From: DASYKS01 sp031404815
Lineage (GTDB): Bacteria > Acidobacteriota > Thermoanaerobaculia > Multivoradales > UBA5704
NCBI GenBank assembly: GCA_031404815.1
Contig: JANNIH010000054.1
Coordinates: 190,808-254,807 of the forward strand
DNA: 64,000 bases
Direction: 5' to 3'
Shown: piece by piece, positions 1-8,022 of the stretch
How the letters are laid out: each line of letters opens with the position of its first letter
How positions within the stretch are numbered: the first letter of the stretch is position 1
Translations under genes and position numbers: made by a program
The notes under the pieces: generated by a model
What the model saw: only the letters and a program-made list of their open reading frames with translations
Told to the model about the DNA's origin: nothing
Databases searched by the model: none

Positions 1-1369
1 GCAGCGCCAGCCGCTCGATCACTTCGGGCCAGGCCGCGGGAATCCAGTAGGCGGTCGGGCGCCGCGCGGTTGCGGCGGGCGCGGTCAGGCGGACCACGGG
101 CAGCTCGACGGTCTCCGGTTTCCCCAGCCACTCAATCCGTGGCCCGCCGGAGATCGCCGAGGTGGAGGTCCGCCAGGTGATGCCGCGGAAGACGATCTTT
201 CCCGGCTCTGCCGCGGGTTTCCAACCGAGCGGGAGATCGCTCGGTCGGCGGGCGCGGTCCGCCGCCGTCGCGCGGCGCAATCCCTCGGCGGCAGGGGGAG
301 AAGTGAGCAGCCGGAGCACGCTTTCGAGCAGCACGCGGGTGCCGAGCACGCGTTGGCGGTACGGTTTGAGCGAGTGGTTCTCGACCAGGATCGTCGCGAG
401 GTGGCGCGCATCGCCATAGCCGGTCGAGAAGCGGGGCGACGCGGTCCATTCGAAAATCCCCTGGCTCGGATCGCCGCCATCGACGTGCTGCACCAAAGGT
501 CCCGGTATGTGCCCGGCGGTCGAGAGGTCGCGGTCGGCCGCGGGGCGGAGCGCCTCGTCGAGCCAGGTCGCGATCGCGGGCGAGCCCGCGTGGCGGCCGT
601 TCCAGCCATAGGTGATGTCGTACTGATAGTCGGCTCCATCGGTGACGTGGAGATCGAGGTAGAGATCGGGGCGCCAATCGTTCAGCAGGCGCACCAGCGC
701 CCGGGTCTCCGGGGCGTCGAGTTTCGCGTAGTCGCGGTTCAGATTCAGGTTGCGCGCCGTGGTCCGCCAGCCCATCTTCTCCGGCCCGCGCTGGTTGATC
801 CGTCCGAAGTCGGAGGCCCGTTCATGGCCGTCGACGTTCAAAATCGGCACGAACAGGAGGTTGACGCGATCGAGCAGCGGGGCGAGCGAGCCGCCCGGCA
901 GGGCCAGGTCGCGCAGGAGCATCATGCCGGCGTCTTTGCCGTCGATCTCCCCGGCGTGAATGCCCGCTTGGGCGAGCACGGTCGGCCGACCATTCGCGGC
1001 GAGGTCGGCGGGGGACTTGGCCCCCTCTTTGGAGACCACCACCAGCCAGAGATCCCTCCCCTCCGGGCTCCGGCCGAACGGAAGCATGCGTACCCTGGGG
1101 CTCGCCGCCGCGAGCCGTTCGAGCCAGGCGATCGTCTCGGTGTAGCTCGGCGTGGTGCGAAGCCCGCCCGCCTCGCTCGGGGTCACCCAGGGGTGATCCG
1201 CACCGACGGCCAGCGCCTCGCTCGCACCGTTCCAGGAGAGCAAAGGCGGCAGGATCGCCAGCGGCGCGGCCGGCTGCCCGGGAAGAGTCGCCGGAAACGA
1301 ACCGATGAGGAGCAGCAAGAGGGCCGAGAGGCCGCCGAGGCGAAAGGAGCCGGAAGGATTCTGTGGCAT
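1..1369 (-). CDS. Secreted M14-family zinc carboxypeptidase (3' end outside window)
   Basis: The reading frame opens at the ATG at 1369 and runs leftwards off the window without a stop, so about 456 residues are visible. Residues 1-31 form a signal peptide (hydrophobic run LSALLLLLIGSFPA). The M14 signature is complete: zinc ligands H138 and E141 in HAGEID, substrate-binding N-R at about 211-212 in NLNLNRDY, third ligand H241 in YLDLHVTDG, and catalytic E330 in ILVENHSLK. It should remove C-terminal residues from peptides outside the cytoplasm. The part after about residue 350 is probably an extra C-terminal domain. It diverges from lepA across a 120-base gap. The family call is secure; substrate preference is unknown. 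Confidence 0.88.
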   Translation of the reverse strand, partial: MPQNPSGSFRLGGLSALLLLLIGSFPATLPGQPAAPLAILPPLLSWNGASEALAVGADHPWVTPSEAGGLRTTPSYTETIAWLERLAAASPRVRMLPFGRSPEGRDLWLVVVSKEGAKSPADLAANGRPTVLAQAGIHAGEIDGKDAGMMLLRDLALPGGSLAPLLDRVNLLFVPILNVDGHERASDFGRINQRGPEKMGWRTTARNLNLNRDYAKLDAPETRALVRLLNDWRPDLYLDLHVTDGADYQYDITYGWNGRHAGSPAIATWLDEALRPAADRDLSTAGHIPGPLVQHVDGGDPSQGIFEWTASPRFSTGYGDARHLATILVENHSLKPYRQRVLGTRVLLESVLRLLTSPPAAEGLRRATAADRARRPSDLPLGWKPAAEPGKIVFRGITWRTSTSAISGGPRIEWLGKPETVELPVVRLTAPAATARRPTAYWIPAAWPEVIERLAL

Positions 1370-1416
1370 GGTGCGAAGATTAACCCGGACGCGCCCCAAA
1401 ACGCGCCCCAGGTATA

Positions 1417-1428
1417 GAGACCGGTCTC
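1417..1428. promoter_or_regulatory. 12-bp perfect palindrome between divergent genes
   Basis: GAGACCGGTCTC is a perfect palindrome lying between the divergent starts of the M14 peptidase and lepA. It is bracketed by CCAGG at 1408 and CCTGG at 1435, which extends the dyad. It could be an operator; no regulator is identified. It also contains the recognition sequence of a common restriction enzyme, so chance is possible. Confidence 0.3.
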
Positions 1429-1489
1429 GGCCGCCCTGGTATGCTCCTCGGCTCGGCGCATTGAATCTGGCGCCAGGAGCCGGAGTCGA

Positions 1490-3289
1490 ATGTTTCCCCA
1501 CGAACGCATCCGCAACTTTTCGATCATCGCCCACATCGACCATGGCAAGTCGACGCTCGCCGACCGGATTCTGGAAAAGACCGGGTCGGTCTCCTCGCGC
1601 GACATGGTCGCGCAGCTGCTTGACGACATGGATCTGGAGCGCGAGCGCGGGATCACGATCAAGGCCCGGGCGGTCCGGCTGTTCTGGAAGTCCGCCGACA
1701 GTGGAACCTACCAGTTCAATCTGATCGACACCCCGGGCCACGTCGATTTCGCTTACGAAGTGTCGCGCAGCCTCGCGGCCTGCGAGGGTGCCGTTTTGGT
1801 GGTCGATGCCGTCCAAGGGGTCGAGGCGCAAACGCTCGCGAACGCCTATCTCGCGGTCGATGCCGAACTCGCGATCGTGCCGGTGATCAACAAGATCGAT
1901 CTTCCCGCCGCGGATCCGGAGCGGATCAAAGAGCAGATCGAGAACGTGATCGGGATCGACGCCCACGACGCCGTGCTCGCCTCGGCCAAAGCGGGGATCG
2001 GCATCGAAGACGTGCTCGAACGGGTCGTGCGCGACATTCCGGCGCCCACGGGCAAGCCGGAGGGACCGCTCAAGGCGCTGCTGTTCGATTCCTGGTACGA
2101 CCCCTACCGCGGTGTCGCCTGCATGATCCGGGTGATCGACGGCACGTTGAAACGGGGCGAGAAGATTCAGTTGATGGCGAGCAAGCGGGTCTACGCGGTC
2201 GACGAGATGGGGATCTTCAGCCCAAAGGCAGCGGCGGTCACTTCGCTTTCGGTGGGCGAGGTCGGCTTCTTCTATGCCGGAATCAAGGATCTGATTCAGG
2301 CGCAGATCGGCGACACGGTCACCCACTCCGAGCGCCCGACCGCCGAGGCGTTCCCCGGCTTCCAAGAGGTGAAGCCGGTGGTCTTCGCCGGTCTCTATCC
2401 CGTCTCGGCCGACGACTACGAAGGCCTGCGCGATGCGGTCGATAAGCTACGCTTGAACGACGCCTCGTTCAGCTTCGAGCCGGAGAGCTCCGGCGCGCTC
2501 GGGTTCGGGTTCCGCTGCGGCTTCCTCGGCCTGCTCCACATGGAAATCATCCAGTCGCGGCTGGAGCGGGAGTTCGACCTCGACCTGATCACCACCGCGC
2601 CGGGGGTGCGCTACCGGGCGAAGACCACCGACGGCAAGGAGTTCGAGGTCGACAGCCCGGCCAAACTGCCCGACCCGAGCAAGCTCGATTACCTGGAAGA
2701 GCCGTACATCCAGTCGACGATCGTTTCGCGCGCCGAGTACGTGGGCGCAATCCTCCAGCTCGCCGAAGATCGCCGCGGCGAGCAGAAGAGCCTCCAGTAC
2801 CTGTCGACCGACCGGGTGTTGATCCAGTACGACTTCCCGCTCGGCGAGGTGATCCTCGATTTCTACGACCGCTTGAAGTCCTGCTCGCGGGGCTACGCGA
2901 GCTTCGACTACCAGTTGACCGGCTACCGCCGAAGCGACCTGGTCAAGCTCGACGTGTTGGTCAACGGCGAGACGGTCGATGCGCTCTCGCTGATCATCCA
3001 CCGCGAGAAGGCCTACCCCCGAGGTCGCCAGCTGATCGAGAAGATGAAGGAGTTGATCCCCCGACAGATGTTCGAGGTCGTTCTCCAGGCCGCCATCGGC
3101 TCCCGAGTCATCTCGCGAGAGACCGTGCGCGCGATCTCGAAAAACGTCATCGCGAAGTGCTACGGCGGCGACATCTCCAGAAAGCGCAAGCTGATCGAGA
3201 AGCAGAAGGAAGGCAAAAAGCGCATGAAGCGCGTCGGCCGGGTGGATATCCCCCAGGAGGCGTTTCTGGCGGTGCTGCGGATGGATTGA
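1490..3289 (+). CDS. lepA: Elongation factor 4 (back-translocating GTPase LepA)
   Basis: Translational GTPase that acts on ribosomes, 599 residues, the family's normal full length. G1 is AHIDHGKST at about residues 14-22, G2 is RGITIK, G3 is DTPGHVDF and G4 is NKIDLP. The LepA-specific C-terminal part is present, ending in the basic stretch SRKRKLIEKQKEGKKRMK followed by VGRVDIPQEAF. The ATG at 1490 begins the conserved N-terminus (MFPHERIRNFSIIAHIDHG), so the start is firm. It stands alone, and the next gene is convergent. Confidence 0.97.
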   Translation: MFPHERIRNFSIIAHIDHGKSTLADRILEKTGSVSSRDMVAQLLDDMDLERERGITIKARAVRLFWKSADSGTYQFNLIDTPGHVDFAYEVSRSLAACEGAVLVVDAVQGVEAQTLANAYLAVDAELAIVPVINKIDLPAADPERIKEQIENVIGIDAHDAVLASAKAGIGIEDVLERVVRDIPAPTGKPEGPLKALLFDSWYDPYRGVACMIRVIDGTLKRGEKIQLMASKRVYAVDEMGIFSPKAAAVTSLSVGEVGFFYAGIKDLIQAQIGDTVTHSERPTAEAFPGFQEVKPVVFAGLYPVSADDYEGLRDAVDKLRLNDASFSFEPESSGALGFGFRCGFLGLLHMEIIQSRLEREFDLDLITTAPGVRYRAKTTDGKEFEVDSPAKLPDPSKLDYLEEPYIQSTIVSRAEYVGAILQLAEDRRGEQKSLQYLSTDRVLIQYDFPLGEVILDFYDRLKSCSRGYASFDYQLTGYRRSDLVKLDVLVNGETVDALSLIIHREKAYPRGRQLIEKMKELIPRQMFEVVLQAAIGSRVISRETVRAISKNVIAKCYGGDISRKRKLIEKQKEGKKRMKRVGRVDIPQEAFLAVLRMD

Positions 3290-3374
3290 GGGGTGTCACA
3301 TCAAGGTGACGCTTGCCACGATTTGCCTTGAAATCCTAACGGTGGTGTTTACGATTTTCAAGGCGTTGGGTCAG

Positions 3375-4442
3375 TCAGTATTTCCGCTTGTGGATCTCCC
3401 GCAGCGACTTTTCGATCGCCTTGACCTTCCCTTTGTCTTTCCGCCGGGCGAGGGCGTCGGATCGGGTGCGGAGGCTCTCGGCTTCCTTCTGGAGCTTCCT
3501 CCAACCTTCGAGCCGCTCGGGAGAGAGCTCCCCCCGCTCCGCCGCTTCGCGGACAGCGCAGCCGGGCTCGCTCTCGTGGGCGCAGTCGCCGAACGCGCAG
3601 GAGAGCGCCAGTTCCTTGATGTCGGAAAACGCGGTGCCTGTTCCCTCTTCGGCATCCCAGAGCTGGATCTCGCGCATACCCGGGGTGTCGATCACCAGGG
3701 CGCCGCTCGGTGCGAAGAAGATCTCGCGGTGGGTCGTGGTATGACGCCCGCGGTCGTCCCCTTCGCGAACTTCCAAGGTGCGTTGGGTGTCTTGGCCCAG
3801 CAGCCGGTTGATGAGAGTTGATTTTCCGACCCCTGAGGAGCCGAGGAGCGCCACGGTCACTCCCCGGGCGAGGTAGGGCGAGATCGCGTCGACTCCGTCG
3901 CCCTGTTTCGCGGAGAGCAGGTGGGCCGGTGCACCGAAAGCGATGCCCTCGACCTCGGCGAGCCGGGCTTCCGGATCGTCACAGAGATCCGCCTTGTTGA
4001 GCAGAAGAACCGGCTGCGCGCCGCTTTCCCATGCGGCGGCCAGGTAGCGCTCGACCCGGCGGAGGTTCCAATCGTTGTCGAGCCCGCAGAGCAGGAAAAT
4101 GACGTCGACGTTCGCCGCCACCACCTGATCCTCGGTGCGACGGCCGGCCGCCTTGCGAGAAAACGCGCTCTTGCGCGGCAGCACCGCCTGGATCCTTCCC
4201 TGCTTGCCGCCGGGCGGCACTTGGATCGCCACCCAATCACCTACCGTCGGCAGCTCGCCCGCGCTCTCTGCGTCGTGGCGCATGCGGCCGGAGCTGGTCG
4301 CGAGAACATCGCCGCGCTCGGTCGCCACGACCAACATGCCGCGCTGGGCGATCACCCGGCCGGGCAGGTATCCCTTGGCCTCGTATTCCGCGAAGGTTGC
4401 GGCATGCGCCGGGGTCCAGCCGAGATCTTCGATCGTCATCAA
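3375..4442 (-). CDS. rsgA: Ribosome small-subunit biogenesis GTPase RsgA
   Basis: Circularly permuted GTPase that helps mature the 30S subunit, 355 residues. An N-terminal OB-fold region covers about residues 25-100. The permuted order is visible: NKAD (149-152) precedes the Walker A motif GSSGVGKST (201-209) and DTPG (252-255). The C-terminal zinc knuckle has C282, C287, H289 and C295. All key residues are present. It converges on lepA and has its own start region next to the cytochrome gene. Starts with two consecutive ATG codons (MMTIEDLG), so the exact start may shift by one codon. Confidence 0.95.
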   Translation of the reverse strand: MMTIEDLGWTPAHAATFAEYEAKGYLPGRVIAQRGMLVVATERGDVLATSSGRMRHDAESAGELPTVGDWVAIQVPPGGKQGRIQAVLPRKSAFSRKAAGRRTEDQVVAANVDVIFLLCGLDNDWNLRRVERYLAAAWESGAQPVLLLNKADLCDDPEARLAEVEGIAFGAPAHLLSAKQGDGVDAISPYLARGVTVALLGSSGVGKSTLINRLLGQDTQRTLEVREGDDRGRHTTTHREIFFAPSGALVIDTPGMREIQLWDAEEGTGTAFSDIKELALSCAFGDCAHESEPGCAVREAAERGELSPERLEGWRKLQKEAESLRTRSDALARRKDKGKVKAIEKSLREIHKRKY

Positions 4443-4547
4443 GGGGATTCTGCGCGTAAACCGGGTGCGAGGTCGAGCGCCGGACCCGAGAAAGAGCGAG
4501 AGGCTGCGGATTCACCGAGCCCTCGCGTGTACCCCCTTCTGGTTTTG

Positions 4548-4589
4548 CCTCCCTACCCCGCGGGGTACGCCGCTCTACCCCGAGGGAGG
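4548..4589. promoter_or_regulatory. Nested inverted repeats in the rsgA/cytochrome intergenic region
   Basis: TACCCCGCGGGGTA (4554-4567) is a perfect 14-base palindrome. A second TACCCCG follows at 4576 in direct orientation. CCTCCC (4548-4553) and GGGAGG (4584-4589) enclose the whole block. This is about 70 bases before the cytochrome start, a sensible place for an operator. The 219-base gap holds nothing else I can support. Confidence 0.35.
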
Positions 4590-4661
4590 GGGTTCTCGGG
4601 GCCATCGATCTCTATCCTTCGAGCCAGAGATCCGATGCCTCGAACCCTGAGAGGAACCCCT

Positions 4662-5102
4662 ATGACCTGTTCCCCGCTCACCTTGATCGCCTCGCTTGTT
4701 TCGATCGTCGCGGTTCCGGTGCTGTTGGCCGCCGCAACCGTTCTTCCCGGCGAACCGGAAGAGCCCACTTCGGTCCATGTCGCGCGGGGAAAAGTGGCGT
4801 TCCGGATCTACTGTCGAAGCTGCCACGGCGCCGAAGCCCAAGGGAATGGCCCGCTCGCTCAGGAACTCCGAACCCGGCCGTCTGATCTATCGCGCCTGAG
4901 GGCGAAGGACGGCTCGTTCCCGCGGGATGAGATCGCCTCCAAAATCGACGGTCGGCTGCTGGTCAATTCTCATGGTCCCTCCGACATGCCGGTCTGGGGC
5001 TATTCGTTCCAGATCGCGGGCAGCGACTCGGCGCAAGACGAGGAGGTCCGCAAGAAGATCGAGGACCTGGTCGCCTTCCTCGAGACCCTACAAGTGAAGT
5101 AA
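4662..5102 (+). CDS. Small exported mono-heme c-type cytochrome
   Basis: 146 residues. An N-terminal hydrophobic segment (LTLIASLVSIVAVPVLLAAA) is a signal peptide or anchor. The heme motif CRSCH gives C51, C54 and H55; M109 in SDMPVWG is a plausible sixth heme ligand. This is the fold of periplasmic class-I electron-transfer cytochromes. The ATG at 4662 is preceded by GAGAGGA at good spacing, which favours it over an in-frame ATG at 4635. It is not near an obvious oxidase, so its redox partner is unknown. Confidence 0.82.
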   Translation: MTCSPLTLIASLVSIVAVPVLLAAATVLPGEPEEPTSVHVARGKVAFRIYCRSCHGAEAQGNGPLAQELRTRPSDLSRLRAKDGSFPRDEIASKIDGRLLVNSHGPSDMPVWGYSFQIAGSDSAQDEEVRKKIEDLVAFLETLQVK

Positions 5103-5180
5103 GCGTGGGACCGGCGTGGCGCGCGCCACAGAATCCCGCCGGTTAGGAGATCTTCCGGTCGGACGGGTAAAATCGACCCT

Positions 5181-6170
5181 GTGTCAGCATCGATCCTTCT
5201 CGGCAACGTTCGCGTCGACCCGCCGCTCTGGCTCGCACCCATGGCAGGGGTCACCGACCGCGATTTTCGGTTGATCGTCCGGCGGATCGGCGGCGTGGGC
5301 GTCGTATCGATGGAGTTCGTCTCGTCCAAGGCGATCGTCAACGGCAACCCGCGGACGCGCGAGCTGATGTATTTCAGCGAAGAAGAGCGGCCGCTCGCGA
5401 TTCAGATCTATGGCTCGGATGCAGCCACCATGCGCGATGCGGCGCTGGTCGTCGAGGAGCTCGGCGCCGATATCTGCGACATCAACATGGGCTGCCCCGC
5501 CAACAAGGTGCTCAAGGGTTGCGCCGGCGCGGCGTTGATGGGGGATCTCGCGCTCGCCGAAGAGATCGTCTCCTCGGTTCGCAAAGCGATTTCGATCCCC
5601 TTGACGGTCAAATTTCGACTCGGGCTCGATGATGCGCGCCAGAGCTACCTCGACCTCGGTCGGATGTGCGAGGCCAACGGGGTCGTCGCGGTCGCCATGC
5701 ACGCGCGGACCGCCCGGCAGATGTTCTCCGGCGAAGCCGATTGGACCCATCTCGCGAAGCTCAAAGAGACGCTTTCGATCCCGGTGATCGGCAACGGCGA
5801 CGTGACCGAGCCGGAGGACGCCCTCCGCATGATGGCCGAGACCGGCTGTGACGGCGTGATGGTCGGTCGCGGAGCGACGAAGAACCCCTGGCTCTTTCGC
5901 CAGATCGCGGCTCGGATGACCGGGGGTCGCTTCCACGAGCCGACGCTTTCCGAACGGCGCGACCTGATTCTCGGGCACTTCCGCATGGTGGCGGAGCGCG
6001 AAGGGGGCACCTGGGCGCTCCACAAGCTGCGCAAGTTTACCGGCTGGTACACCCATGGCTTGCCGAACGGCCGCAGGCTTCGGCAGGAGATCAATCAGCT
6101 CCCCGACGTGCCTAGCTTTCTGGCCGCGGTCGAGGATTTCTTCGCCGAGATGTTCGAAGAGGCGGCCTAA
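5181..6170 (+). CDS. dusB: tRNA-dihydrouridine synthase (DusB type)
   Basis: Flavoprotein that reduces uridine to dihydrouridine in tRNA, 329 residues, normal length. The FMN-barrel start reads PLWLAPMAGVTDRDFR. The NMGCPANKV segment is in the right place, and the catalytic cysteine lies in VLKGCAGAALM. Phosphate-binding GNGDV and DGVMVGRGA are also present. It uses a GTG start at 5181; the next in-frame ATG (MAGVTD) would cut into the barrel, so the GTG is preferred. It is followed after 8 bases by a small membrane protein gene, probably in the same transcript. Confidence 0.94.
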   Translation: MSASILLGNVRVDPPLWLAPMAGVTDRDFRLIVRRIGGVGVVSMEFVSSKAIVNGNPRTRELMYFSEEERPLAIQIYGSDAATMRDAALVVEELGADICDINMGCPANKVLKGCAGAALMGDLALAEEIVSSVRKAISIPLTVKFRLGLDDARQSYLDLGRMCEANGVVAVAMHARTARQMFSGEADWTHLAKLKETLSIPVIGNGDVTEPEDALRMMAETGCDGVMVGRGATKNPWLFRQIAARMTGGRFHEPTLSERRDLILGHFRMVAEREGGTWALHKLRKFTGWYTHGLPNGRRLRQEINQLPDVPSFLAAVEDFFAEMFEEAA

Positions 6171-6178
6171 GCCCTCAA

Positions 6179-6646
6179 ATGAGCGAATCTGTGGAGGACG
6201 GCTCTCTTACGCTCGACAGCTCGCTTGAGGACGCGTTCGTGCGGATCGAGCAGGCGGCGGATGAGTGGGGGGCGGAGTACGAGCGCGAAGGGAATCGCGC
6301 TCGGTTGGTGTTGCCGGTTCGCGCCGGGTTGCGGCAAGGCTTCGTCGAGGCGGAAGTCTTGGTCGAAGAGATTTCGGGCGGTGCGCGGCTGACCCTCGTC
6401 AAACGTGGCGAACAGTGGCGGCTTCAGGGCTCAGCCGTCGTTGTACTCCTCGCTTCGGCAGCCGGCGGAGTGGTCGCCTCGCTCTGGCCCTTCTTTCCGG
6501 AACTCATACCGCTGGCCCCATTTGGCGCGATCCTGGCGCTCTCGGGTTGGTTTCTGGTGATCTCGCGCCTGCGAACCTCGCGCGCCACCGACTTTCTGCG
6601 CACCGTCGAGCTGCTCGCCGCCAAGAGCGGGGGGAACGCCCACTGA
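6179..6646 (+). CDS. Small membrane protein of unknown function
   Basis: 155 residues, not recognised. Residues 1-85 are soluble and mixed in charge. Two membrane helices follow (about 88-105, AVVVLLASAAGGVVASLWPFF, and 110-128, PFGAILALSGWFLVISRL), then a short basic tail. The first half may form a small lipid- or ligand-binding domain. It starts 8 bases after dusB and is probably co-transcribed. A hairpin after its stop resembles a terminator. Confidence 0.7.
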   Translation: MSESVEDGSLTLDSSLEDAFVRIEQAADEWGAEYEREGNRARLVLPVRAGLRQGFVEAEVLVEEISGGARLTLVKRGEQWRLQGSAVVVLLASAAGGVVASLWPFFPELIPLAPFGAILALSGWFLVISRLRTSRATDFLRTVELLAAKSGGNAH

Positions 6647-6691
6647 ATCGTTCGGGAATCCGCGGGAGGCCTGCATCTGTTATCCTAATCA

Positions 6692-6720
6692 GCCGCCGCT
6701 CGTTGGCGGCAGGGTTCTTT
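6692..6720 (+). terminator. Possible intrinsic terminator between the membrane gene and ssrA
   Basis: GCCGCC (6692-6697) and GGCGGC (6705-6710) form a 6-bp GC stem with a 7-base loop, followed by AGGGTTCTTT. The T-rich part is short and interrupted. It could end the dusB transcript, or belong to the 5' extension of pre-tmRNA. Confidence 0.4.
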
Positions 6721-6752
6721 GCCAAGGGAAGAAAGCAGTAAACCGTGAAACT

Positions 6753-7096
6753 GGGGGCGTACCGGTTTCGACGGGGGACAAAGCGGTGCGGGGGTTGCGT
6801 GTCGAGGTCGACTCGTAAAATCGATTTTTTAACTGCGAACGATAACTTCGCTCTCGCGGCCTAAACGGCTGTGACGCCAACAGGGGGGCTCTGACCCGCA
6901 GCGCCCCTCACGGCGCCGATAATGCGGGTCAATGGGCTCGGAGGCCTCGCGACGAGTCCAGATACTAGCGAGGATAACTGCCGCGCGCGGCGCCTTCACT
7001 CGAAGCGCGGCGGTGAAAAAGAAGTGAGGGCTACGCACGTAGATGCCACCGCGACGCGTTCTTCGGACGTGGGTTCGACTCCCACCGCCTCCACCA
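6753..7096 (+). ncRNA. ssrA: Transfer-messenger RNA (tmRNA)
   Basis: 344 bases. The 5' end GGGGGCG (6753-6759) pairs with CGCCTCC (7086-7092), followed by discriminator A and an encoded CCA (7094-7096). This gives the tRNA-like acceptor stem with one G-U pair. The T-arm GGTTCGACTCC is present. The resume codon and tag read from 6835 as GCG AAC GAT AAC TTC GCT CTC GCG GCC TAA, giving ANDNFALAA then stop at 6862-6864. It rescues stalled ribosomes by adding this degradation tag. One-piece form, not permuted. Confidence 0.96.
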
Positions 7097-7129
7097 TTCT
7101 TCCCTTCCGGTCCTGCGTGCCTGCGCGGG

Positions 7130-7645
7130 TTAGCGCCGCCTGTCTTTGATGGCCTCGACACCGACTTGCAGCCGTTCGGTGGCCGCCTTGGCCTGCTCAA
7201 GCAGCTGATCCCAGTTGCCCGGCGGTCGGCCGGTTTCCAACATCTTGCGAAAAACGCGATAGGCGTCCTCGCTGCTCTCGAAGGCGCGCTTCGTCTTTTC
7301 GTCGTTCACCCACGCCAGCACAAGGACCTTGCTGGGCGCGTGGTAACGGAAGAACAGCCGGTACCGCTGGAAAAACTTGGCGCGAAACCAATGCTTGTGG
7401 TCTCGACCTAGCGTGTCGCCCAGGCGATACTCCGGTTTGGACGGGTCTTCTGGAATCACATCGAAGGCCAGTTTGGCGATCGCGGCCAGCCGCTTGGTCG
7501 CGTTCTTCTTCGTGTAGCCCGCTGAGTCTTTTTGCTTGAGCGACTCAACCTGCCGAATTAGGGACTCGAGCTGATCTAGAAACAAGGGGTGGGCAAAGAT
7601 TGTCCAGCCGCGGAGAACCAGCGGAATGGGTTGGCCGTGGCTCAT
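7130..7645 (-). CDS. yhaV: YhaV-type ribonuclease toxin
   Basis: 171 residues, similar in length to the YhaV toxin of the PrlF-YhaV type II toxin-antitoxin family. Recognisable segments are GWTIFAHPLFLDQL at the N-terminus, YRLGDTLGRDHKHWFRAKFFQRYRLFFRY in the centre, and VLAWVNDEKTKRAFESSEDAYRVF, the RelE-like core. In the family it cleaves mRNA on the ribosome and is neutralised by PrlF. Its ATG overlaps the prlF stop by 4 bases (7642-7645), the typical antitoxin-first arrangement. The stop lies 34 bases from the 3' end of ssrA, in convergent orientation. Confidence 0.88.
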   Translation of the reverse strand: MSHGQPIPLVLRGWTIFAHPLFLDQLESLIRQVESLKQKDSAGYTKKNATKRLAAIAKLAFDVIPEDPSKPEYRLGDTLGRDHKHWFRAKFFQRYRLFFRYHAPSKVLVLAWVNDEKTKRAFESSEDAYRVFRKMLETGRPPGNWDQLLEQAKAATERLQVGVEAIKDRRR

Positions 7646-7968
7646 TCATCGTCCGCCGACAGAGACGCATCGAGATCGACCTCGGTGTCGCCCGCCAGCG
7701 AAAGGATGCGAGAGAGAAAGTTGTCGTCAATAGGTTGGAGGCGTTCGGGGTGGCTGGCGATATCGCGGGCCAGGAAGCCTAGGAACTGACTCAAAACCGG
7801 ATCGTCTTCCGAGGCTTCGGCGCGTGTGAGAACAACCTCGCCGCCGGCACGGATGGTGTAGTGGATCTTGTCGCGCTTGCCCAAGCGGAGGGCGCGACGA
7901 ACCGTTTCCGGTACCGTGGTCTGGTAGCGGTCGGTGAGCGTGGATTCGACTTCAAGGGTTGCGGCCAT
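7642..7968 (-). CDS. prlF: PrlF-type antitoxin (AbrB/SpoVT fold)
   Basis: 108 residues. The N-terminal swapped-hairpin DNA-binding domain is seen in STLTDRYQTTVPETVRRALRL, followed by KIHYTIRAGGEVVLTRA. The acidic C-terminal half (SEDDPVLSQFLGFL onward, ending in DLDASLSADDE) should wrap the toxin. The ATG at 7968 has GGAGACC upstream. It lies first in the operon with yhaV and in this family represses its own promoter. Confidence 0.88.
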   Translation of the reverse strand: MAATLEVESTLTDRYQTTVPETVRRALRLGKRDKIHYTIRAGGEVVLTRAEASEDDPVLSQFLGFLARDIASHPERLQPIDDNFLSRILSLAGDTEVDLDASLSADDE

Positions 7969-8022
7969 GAGGGTCTCCGGTCGGAAGCACGAACCCTATG
8001 GTAATGCAACCGCATTGCTCGA

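Noticed and set aside
353..1417. Long plus-strand frame (354 codons) at the left end
   Set aside because: It is antisense to the M14 peptidase frame, which carries the complete zinc and catalytic signature; the plus frame has no family features.
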